Assembly (NCBI GenBank): GCA_023136725.1
Contig: JAGLQR010000124.1
Location: forward strand, 1 to 5,881
Direction: 5' to 3'
DNA: 5,881 bases
From: Candidatus Aminicenantota bacterium
GTDB lineage: Bacteria; Acidobacteriota; Aminicenantia; UBA2199
This document shows positions 1 through 4,842 of the stretch, one piece after another (within the stretch, counting starts at the first letter, position 1; each line of letters begins with the position of its first letter). The position numbers were made by a program, and so were the translations under genes. Below the pieces are notes generated by a model. That model was not told the origin of the DNA and did no database searches. It saw nothing but the letters and a program-made list of their open reading frames with translations.

Positions 1-391
1 CATATTTATTGAAGAATTCTCTTCCGATAAGATATACCATATAAATGTTGAATGTCCCGAAGAGTGCTGAGAGGAGACGACCGGTCTTTAACGTGAAAAT
101 AAATCCGAAATCAGAATGCTGAAATAAATTACCGAAATCTATTATACCGAGAAAAATTGTAATCTTTTGCAGGATCATTGAAAAAACAAAATTCAGATAG
201 AGGAAAAAAGGGGGATAATAGTGGATAGGAAACGGGTCCTTATGTAGATCCCATGTCCATGTGATCAAGCCTTTCCATCCGGTTTCATCTGCTCCGAGAA
301 AATCAAACCAGTGATTTATCCTCAGAAGAAAACCTGCGGTTATGATGACAAATAGGGTGATCCTGACATAAAGATCATTATTTTTTCTCAT
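1..391 (-). CDS. GT39/PMT-like membrane glycosyltransferase, N-terminal part (cut by window edge)
   Basis: This is the first 130 codons of a leftward gene that runs off the left edge. Translating the complement from ATG 391-389 gives a short basic N-terminus (MRKNND), a first membrane helix at about residues 8-24, and then a loop with the acidic pair ADE (Asp35-Glu36). In the GT39/PMT_2/ArnT family such a pair in the first extracytoplasmic loop is catalytic. A HYYPPFFLYL stretch (57-66) and the segment GRLLSALFGTFNIYMVYLIG (104-123) are also typical of this family, whose members move a sugar from a polyprenyl-phosphate donor to a protein or lipid on the outer side of the inner membrane. The acceptor cannot be told. 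No Shine-Dalgarno sequence precedes the ATG. The frame stays open upstream to another ATG at 505-503, but that extension (start MFYTVTRAALRK) does not look like a family N-terminus, so the start at 391 is preferred. Family call fairly sure; substrate unknown. Confidence 0.82.
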   Translation of the reverse strand, partial: MRKNNDLYVRITLFVIITAGFLLRINHWFDFLGADETGWKGLITWTWDLHKDPFPIHYYPPFFLYLNFVFSMILQKITIFLGIIDFGNLFQHSDFGFIFTLKTGRLLSALFGTFNIYMVYLIGREFFNKY

Positions 392-397
392 GCTGAA

Positions 398-406
398 ATT
401 ATAACA
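398..406 (-). promoter_or_regulatory. Extended -10 promoter element for the leftward glycosyltransferase gene
   Basis: Read on the minus strand, 406-398 is TGTTATAAT, a perfect TGnTATAAT extended -10. No good -35 hexamer lies 16-18 bases upstream (GGGAAG at 17), as is common for extended -10 promoters. Only six bases (TTCAGC) separate it from the ATG at 391, so the predicted transcription start falls at or next to the A of the start codon. That would give a leaderless or nearly leaderless mRNA and agrees with the missing Shine-Dalgarno sequence. The match is seen in the sequence; activity is inferred. Confidence 0.5.
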
Positions 407-495
407 TAACAGAAATAGGACTTCCCGGATGGCAATATATCTGTAATGCTCTTGAAAGTGACTTTCTGTCTTTCTCAAAGCAGCCCTTGTAACCG

Positions 496-511
496 TATAA
501 AACATTTTATA
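496..511. repeat. AT-rich palindrome in the divergent intergenic region
   Basis: TATAAAA, then CA, then TTTTATA forms a perfect 7-bp inverted repeat with a 2-base centre between the divergent glycosyltransferase and methyltransferase genes. It could be a regulator-binding site or simply a product of the high A+T content. No second copy was seen in the window. The gap at 392-624 otherwise holds no gene, only the promoter elements listed separately. Confidence 0.3.
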
Positions 512-572
512 GTGTTTTTTTATAATGCATAATAGATTTTACAAAAATTCAAGTTGATGTTTTAATTAATAT

Positions 573-599
573 TTGAAACAATAAAATGTGATATATAAC
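573..599 (+). promoter_or_regulatory. Candidate promoter for the methyltransferase gene
   Basis: TTGAAA at 573-578 resembles a -35 box. The AT-rich run at 592-599 offers TATAAC (594-599, spacing 15) as a -10; TAACAA at 596-601 (spacing 17) is an alternative. A start near 606 would leave only a few bases before the GAGGAG ribosome binding site at 611-616. The region is so AT-rich that chance matches are easy, so this is a weak call. Confidence 0.3.
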
Positions 600-624
600 A
601 ATATAAAAAAGAGGAGAACTCATT

Positions 625-1386
625 ATGTCCAAAGAAGTACTAAAAGAACATTATGAACGCAAATATTCCCATGAGAGCACAGGAAACTTAATCGAGCCTA
701 TAACAATAACCAAGGCACCAATTTCCCGTTTTGAGGCAGTTGTAAAGTTCTTCCCTCAATATTTCAGAGATGGAGATGTGCTTGAAATAGGTGCGGGTAA
801 CGGTAATGTCGCGAAGGCTCTTCTGTCATCCAACATGAAAATCTCTAGCTATACCATGGGAGATATAAGTGTGGCACGTGTAAAAGGTATACGAAGAAAT
901 CTTGACGATAATCGAGTTAAAGCTATAGAAATTGATGCCGAGAATATATCCGAAAGTTGGCATGGCAACTATGACGCTGTTATTATGATTGCCCTGATAG
1001 AACATCTTGTCGATCCGCTGGGAGCAATGCAAAAAATAAGAAAAATTATCAAACCGGGTGGATTTATATATATTGACACTCCAAATATTGCTAAATATAC
1101 ACTAAGAATGAAACTCTTATTTGGCAAATTCCCCTCAACAGCCTCCCGGAATGAAGGGCTTACGAAGCACACAGGGGGGCCTACAACTCTTTATGATGAA
1201 GGACATCTCCACTATTTTACTTATCGCTCATTGTCTTTAATGCTAACTGAAAGATGTGGATTCTCAAGAGTGATCAAACTTGGTTATCCTGCTGGAAAGA
1301 TGTATCTAGGAAAACATGTGCACAATCGCCTTGCAACAATGTGGCCTGAGCTATTCTCAGAGCTCGCAATAATTGCCTATGCATAA
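625..1386 (+). CDS. Class I SAM-dependent methyltransferase (Methyltransf_23-like)
   Basis: The 253-residue product is a complete Rossmann-fold methyltransferase using S-adenosylmethionine. Motif I, which binds SAM, is VLEIGAGNG (52-60). An acidic residue at the end of the second strand is Asp80 in GDIS. Strand 4 with its following helix reads YDAVIMIALIEHLVDP (116-131), and KPGGFIYIDTPN (143-154) is the usual post-motif segment. A GHLHYFTYRSLSLML stretch (193-207) followed by CGF is common in methyltransferases from sugar or envelope-glycan clusters, and the divergent GT39-type gene fits that. No membrane segment or signal peptide is present, so it is cytoplasmic. GAGGAG at 611-616 lies 8 bases before the ATG and supports this start. 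The acceptor (sugar, lipid or small molecule) cannot be determined. It appears to be monocistronic, with 226 bases before the next gene. It looks more AT-rich than the xdh genes by eye. Confidence 0.88.
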   Translation: MSKEVLKEHYERKYSHESTGNLIEPITITKAPISRFEAVVKFFPQYFRDGDVLEIGAGNGNVAKALLSSNMKISSYTMGDISVARVKGIRRNLDDNRVKAIEIDAENISESWHGNYDAVIMIALIEHLVDPLGAMQKIRKIIKPGGFIYIDTPNIAKYTLRMKLLFGKFPSTASRNEGLTKHTGGPTTLYDEGHLHYFTYRSLSLMLTERCGFSRVIKLGYPAGKMYLGKHVHNRLATMWPELFSELAIIAYA

Positions 1387-1468
1387 ATGATTGATCCATT
1401 TACATTAAATATCAAGAATTAATAAAAATTCCTGAGATGTTAAAATTGAGGGGTTCTATCAGAAATTT

Positions 1469-1488
1469 TGAAAAATGATCCTTTTTCA
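1469..1488 (+). other. AT-rich hairpin downstream of the methyltransferase gene
   Basis: TGAAAAA and TTTTTCA form a 7-bp stem around the loop TGATCC, extendable by one G-T and one T-A pair. It lies about 83 bases after the methyltransferase stop. The stem has almost no G-C pairs and no separate T run follows, so it is a poor intrinsic terminator, but it is the most regular hairpin seen in this gap (1387-1612). Nothing else there looks like a gene. Confidence 0.25.
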
Positions 1489-1562
1489 GATATTATGTCT
1501 CTGAGAAAATTTGTTATAGAGATTCCTAATTTAACGTTTAAGGAATTTTGCAAATGGCTCTA

Positions 1563-1592
1563 TTGATTTATTTTTGTTCATTTTGTTATAAT
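1563..1592 (+). promoter_or_regulatory. Promoter for the tandem small barrel-protein genes
   Basis: TTGATT at 1563-1568 serves as -35, followed after 18 bases by TATAAT at 1587-1592. The -10 is preceded by TG at 1584-1585, giving the extended form TGTTATAAT. Predicted transcription starts at about 1598-1599, leaving a leader of only about 14 bases, nearly all of it ribosome binding site. This is the strongest promoter match in the window. The in-frame GTG at 1595 would lie upstream of the transcription start. Confidence 0.62.
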
Positions 1593-1600
1593 AAGTGAAG

Positions 1601-1607
1601 AGGGAGG
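1601..1607 (+). promoter_or_regulatory. Ribosome binding site that fixes a TTG start
   Basis: AGGGAGG is a strong Shine-Dalgarno sequence ending 5 bases before the TTG at 1613-1615. The competing in-frame GTG at 1595 has no such site, and the AGGGAGG would lie inside its coding sequence. Starting at TTG also puts the lysines of the signal peptide directly at the N-terminus (MKKLTIIL), matching the MKKLLLL start of the downstream paralog. Confidence 0.7.
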
Positions 1608-1612
1608 CTATT

Positions 1613-2080
1613 TTGAAAAAATTAACAATAATCTTAACCATGGTTTTGATACTTTTTGCTGTGTCTACAATGACCGTTTCAGGAAAGGACTACAACAGAC
1701 TTTTCCACAAATACGGACTTTTATACAATGATACATCCCAGGAATTGTTCTTCTACTTTGGAGTAAATTGGGATTATCACCTTACAAAAGGTTTTATGAT
1801 AACCCCGGAAGCAAATCTTTTCGTCAAACCGGTCTGCAGAGTAATCTACCTTGAGCCTGCAATCATATTAAACCTGAAGCTTAAAAATGCATTTATTGGA
1901 GCAGGCCCGATGAGATTGTTTAGAATAGCCGGAGATGAATTGGTCGAAGAATTTACAGGACTGAAGCTCAATATCGGATTCAGGCTTGGAGATATGGTCA
2001 TTAGATTTATGCATTTCTCTCCTTTCGATGATCTTTTCGGAGATAATTGGGTATCCGCACAAATAGGATTCGAGTTTTAG
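1613..2080 (+). CDS. Small secreted protein, probable outer-membrane beta-barrel, paralog 1
   Basis: The 155-residue product begins with a classic signal peptide: MKK, a hydrophobic core at about residues 4-18, and a likely cleavage near TVSG-KD (residue 24). The mature part (about 131 residues) alternates hydrophobic and polar residues in strand-like blocks and ends in QIGFEF. A C-terminal phenylalanine after an alternating strand is the usual outer-membrane barrel signal recognised by the Bam machinery, so location in the outer membrane is inferred. The downstream gene is a clear paralog sharing FMI(T/S)PE (61-66 here), LEPA (80-83), GAG (96-98) and F(D/N)DLF (138-142). The length suits a barrel of about eight strands. 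I do not recognise a named family, and function (pore, adhesion, structural) is unknown. The start is set at TTG 1613 because of the ribosome binding site and promoter position; a GTG start at 1595 would add six residues. It shares an operon with the next gene, 24 bases away. Confidence 0.75.
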   Translation: MKKLTIILTMVLILFAVSTMTVSGKDYNRLFHKYGLLYNDTSQELFFYFGVNWDYHLTKGFMITPEANLFVKPVCRVIYLEPAIILNLKLKNAFIGAGPMRLFRIAGDELVEEFTGLKLNIGFRLGDMVIRFMHFSPFDDLFGDNWVSAQIGFEF

Positions 2081-2104
2081 ATCCCTTTTTAAACAGGAGA
2101 AAAC

Positions 2105-2581
2105 ATGAAAAAGCTATTACTATTAATTCTGATCTTTATTATTTTATCTGTTGCTTTTTCCAGCAATCTGAAAGCAGATTCAACCAAGTTTTTTGTTAAC
2201 TTCGGAATGATGACAGATGACTCATTCAGCTTCGATTTTTATGTATGGACCATGGGTGCAAATATTGATTTCAGCATAAATGACCTGTTCATGATAAGCC
2301 CGGAACTTAACGTTGTTACCTATAAATTTGAATTCTCAACCTTCCTGCTTGAGCCGGCCGTTATGGCGAATTTTAAGTTAGGAACTTTATTTGCCGGAGC
2401 AGGATTATCAAAATTCATTATAATTTCCGGAAGCGATTTTGGAGAGTCCTCAGATTTTGCTCTGAAAGTGAATGGAGGATTCAGGGGAGACAACTTCAAG
2501 TTCAGAGTTTACATTATAACTCCTTTTAATGACCTTTTCGCAAGTAATGTTGTAGGTGTTCAGGTCGGTATCGGTTTCTGA
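2105..2581 (+). CDS. Small secreted protein, probable outer-membrane beta-barrel, paralog 2
   Basis: The 158-residue product starts MKK followed by a very hydrophobic segment (residues 4-18) and a probable signal peptidase site after LKA (residue 24). The mature protein is glycine- and aromatic-rich with alternating strand patterns and ends VGVQVGIGF, again with a C-terminal phenylalanine as in barrel proteins. It aligns along its length with the upstream gene product: FMISPE (62-67), LEPA (82-85), FAGAG (96-100) and FNDLF (141-145). The two differ at many positions between these landmarks, so the duplication looks old. There are no cysteines and no lipobox. ATG 2105 has AGGAGA at 2095-2100, a good ribosome binding site. 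With only 24 bases after the upstream stop and no promoter seen between them, it is likely cotranscribed from the promoter at 1563-1592. Its stop lies 14 bases from the converging xdhB stop. Family name and function are unknown. Confidence 0.78.
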   Translation: MKKLLLLILIFIILSVAFSSNLKADSTKFFVNFGMMTDDSFSFDFYVWTMGANIDFSINDLFMISPELNVVTYKFEFSTFLLEPAVMANFKLGTLFAGAGLSKFIIISGSDFGESSDFALKVNGGFRGDNFKFRVYIITPFNDLFASNVVGVQVGIGF

Positions 2582-2595
2582 TCCAGGCTCTGTCA

Positions 2596-4842
2596 CTACA
2601 TTAAGGAAATAATAATCTTTTCCGGTGTCAACGGGCAGTCAAAGTTAAGTTGAACATCCGGTTTTGCTGCAAAGAGACACTTCCTGACTGCAAAATACCC
2701 ACCGATACCATACATAAACGGGGGCTCACCAACAGCTTTTGACCCGAGAACTGCATACGGGTTCTTAAGATCCTGCATCATTTCCACATTTATCTCATCA
2801 GGAATAAATTTAATATCGGGCACTTTGTATGTGGAAGAGCCTCCTGTAATTATCTTTCCGCCTTCCTCAAATAGCAATTCCTCAACGGTCACCCAGCCTA
2901 ATCCCTGTATGAATCCACCCTCTATCTGTCCCAGATCGGTCTGCTGATCAAGACTTTTCCCGGTATCATGAACAATACTTACTCTATTGAACTTATAAAC
3001 ACCTCTTAATACATCCAACTCAGCTTCAATAAGAGCGGTACCGAAAACATGATAGGCGAAAGGTTTCCCCTTCTCTTTAGTTTTATCAAAATAAATATCC
3101 GGAGTTGCATAATAAGCCTGGGATGTGAGAGAGACACGTTCGGAATAGGCTATGCCGATAAGTTCTTCCCACAGAATAGATTGACCATTACCAATATTGA
3201 ACACTTTCCCGCTTTTAAATTTGATTTGATCAATATCAACACCCATACTTTTTGCAGCAACGGAACGGAGTCTCTTAACAAGCCCGATACAGGCTGATCT
3301 GGTAGCCATACCGTTCAGGTCGGCCCCGGAACTTGCAGCAGTAGGTGAAGTATTGGCAACTCTGGTAGTGTTGGTTGTCTCGATCCTCACTCGCGAAGGA
3401 GGGATGGAGAGAGTTTCCGCGGCGACATTTATCATCTTCTTGTTCACACCCTGCCCCATCTCAACAGCACCTGTACTGACCGAAACACTTCCATCTGTAT
3501 ATATATGGACAAGAGCCCCTGCCTGGTTCAACATTTTATTTGTAAAAGAGATTCCGAATGATACCGGCATTACAGCCGCCCCTTTTTTGATAAGATCATT
3601 TTTCCGGTTAAACTCATCGATCTTTTTATAAGTTTCTTCTACCTGAAATTTCTCCTCAAGCTTTTCCCATGTGGCAATTATATTGCAATTTTCAGTTACC
3701 ATTCCATAAGGGAACAGATCGCCTTCCTTAAGAAGGTTCATCTTCTGTATCTTTCTGACATTCATATTAATTTTAGCTGCCGCTTTACTGATTGCTGATT
3801 CAATAACAAACATCGCCTGCGGCCCTCCGAAACCTCTGAATGCCGTGAAAGGTGGAAGATTCGTATAACAGCTTATCCCAGTCACTCTGACATTAGGTAT
3901 AAAATATGAATTTGTTGCATGAAAGAGTGCTCTCTCAAGGATAGCCGTTGATAAATCTGCATAAGCTCCGCAATTCTGATAAAAAGTTGCTTCGTAAGCG
4001 ACTATCTTTCCGGAACTGTCAAGCCCTATCTTGAAATCGGATGAGAACGGGTGCCTCTTACCGGTATTCCGGATATCATCAGATCTTGATAAAACAATTT
4101 TAACAGGCCTTTTTGTTATATAAGCACCTAATGCAGCCATTGCAGCCCAGGGTGTTGCCTGATCTTCTTTTCCTCCGAAACCGCCTCCGAGCCTCCTGAC
4201 ATCTACCTCAACCCTGTTCATAGGTATCCCAAGGACACCCGATACAGCTTTCTGAACGGACGTAGGTGATTGTGTGGAAGAGAGGACTTTCACACTATCC
4301 TTCTCAACAGGGTACGCAAGTGATGCCTGAGTTTCCATATAAAAATGTTCCTGACCTCCGGATTCAACTCTACCTTCAGCCACAACCTCACACTTCTCCC
4401 AGGCAGAATCGGTATCACCATAATCAAACGTCCTGGGCGGAACGATCAGATTTCCTGCTCTAAACGACTCTCTCGGATCTGTAATTGCAGGAATAGGTGA
4501 TATATCAACCTTGATCTCCTTCAAAGCCTCTCTTCCGGAATCAAGACTCTCTGATAAGATTAAAAGTATAGGCTCTCCGGCAAATTTTACTATACCATCA
4601 GACAATAATTCTTCATCTCTGATAATTGCGCCAATCTGATTCTCACCGGGGATATCATGATGGTCTATTATTTGCACTACCCCTTTGAGAGAAAGGGCAT
4701 TTCCCAGATCTATTTTTTCGATCTTTCCATGCGGTATTTCAGAAGTAAGAACAGTCCCATAAAGAATATCATGAGGAAGCTTCAGGTCATCAATAAATTG
4801 AGATTCTCCCCTCACATGCTTAATGATCTCATTGTTGTTCAT
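2596..4842 (-). CDS. xdhB: Xanthine dehydrogenase molybdopterin-binding subunit
   Basis: The 748-residue large subunit of a molybdenum hydroxylase hydroxylates purines (hypoxanthine to xanthine to urate) at the Mo-pterin centre and passes electrons to the FeS/FAD subunit encoded just upstream. It is cytoplasmic, with no signal peptide. The N-terminal aldehyde oxidase/xanthine dehydrogenase a/b hammerhead domain covers about residues 8-120; the Mo-binding domains follow. Counting along the chain, active-site positions of bovine xanthine oxidase are matched: Gln767 by Gln191 (STQ), Glu802 by Glu226 (GGGFGGKE), Arg880 by Arg304 (LERALFH), Phe914 by Phe338 (FRGFGGPQ), Phe1009 by Phe433 (GISF) and Glu1261 by Glu706 (KAVGEPP). 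The spacings Q-E 35, E-R 78, R-F 34 and R-F 129 equal the bovine ones. Glu802 and Arg880 are replaced in aldehyde oxidases, so a purine substrate is favoured. Start: ATG 4842 overlaps the xdhA stop as ATGA and has GGGTGG five bases upstream; a GTG at 4851 inside that site would add three residues. Confidence 0.93.
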   Translation of the reverse strand: MNNNEIIKHVRGESQFIDDLKLPHDILYGTVLTSEIPHGKIEKIDLGNALSLKGVVQIIDHHDIPGENQIGAIIRDEELLSDGIVKFAGEPILLILSESLDSGREALKEIKVDISPIPAITDPRESFRAGNLIVPPRTFDYGDTDSAWEKCEVVAEGRVESGGQEHFYMETQASLAYPVEKDSVKVLSSTQSPTSVQKAVSGVLGIPMNRVEVDVRRLGGGFGGKEDQATPWAAMAALGAYITKRPVKIVLSRSDDIRNTGKRHPFSSDFKIGLDSSGKIVAYEATFYQNCGAYADLSTAILERALFHATNSYFIPNVRVTGISCYTNLPPFTAFRGFGGPQAMFVIESAISKAAAKINMNVRKIQKMNLLKEGDLFPYGMVTENCNIIATWEKLEEKFQVEETYKKIDEFNRKNDLIKKGAAVMPVSFGISFTNKMLNQAGALVHIYTDGSVSVSTGAVEMGQGVNKKMINVAAETLSIPPSRVRIETTNTTRVANTSPTAASSGADLNGMATRSACIGLVKRLRSVAAKSMGVDIDQIKFKSGKVFNIGNGQSILWEELIGIAYSERVSLTSQAYYATPDIYFDKTKEKGKPFAYHVFGTALIEAELDVLRGVYKFNRVSIVHDTGKSLDQQTDLGQIEGGFIQGLGWVTVEELLFEEGGKIITGGSSTYKVPDIKFIPDEINVEMMQDLKNPYAVLGSKAVGEPPFMYGIGGYFAVRKCLFAAKPDVQLNFDCPLTPEKIIISLM

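Noticed and set aside
826..1172. Minus-strand open frames across the methyltransferase gene
   Set aside because: They overlap conserved methyltransferase motifs on the plus strand and show no features of their own.
1416..1431. GAATT/AATTC inverted repeat just after the methyltransferase stop
   Set aside because: Five A-T-rich pairs with no following T run; not convincing as a terminator.
1522..1546. ATTCCT/AGGAAT inverted repeat followed by TTTT
   Set aside because: Only a 6-bp stem with a 13-base loop; too weak to call a terminator.
1595..1612. GTG start giving a six-residue longer barrel paralog 1
   Set aside because: It lies before the predicted transcription start and lacks a ribosome binding site, while AGGGAGG fits TTG 1613.
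1387..1612. A small gene in the intergenic gap
   Set aside because: The one plus-strand ATG frame checked there (from about 1475) has about 9 codons and no ribosome binding site; no plausible coding frame was seen.
3049..3631. Plus-strand open frames across the xdhB gene
   Set aside because: They lie wholly inside a well-supported gene on the other strand, lack family features and have no good ribosome binding site; they are shadows of xdhB.
2596..4842. Carbon monoxide dehydrogenase or aldehyde oxidase large subunit
   Set aside because: The FRGFGGPQ loop and the Glu/Arg active-site pair match xanthine dehydrogenase; the pair is replaced in aldehyde oxidases, and CoxL has a different Cys-containing active-site loop.
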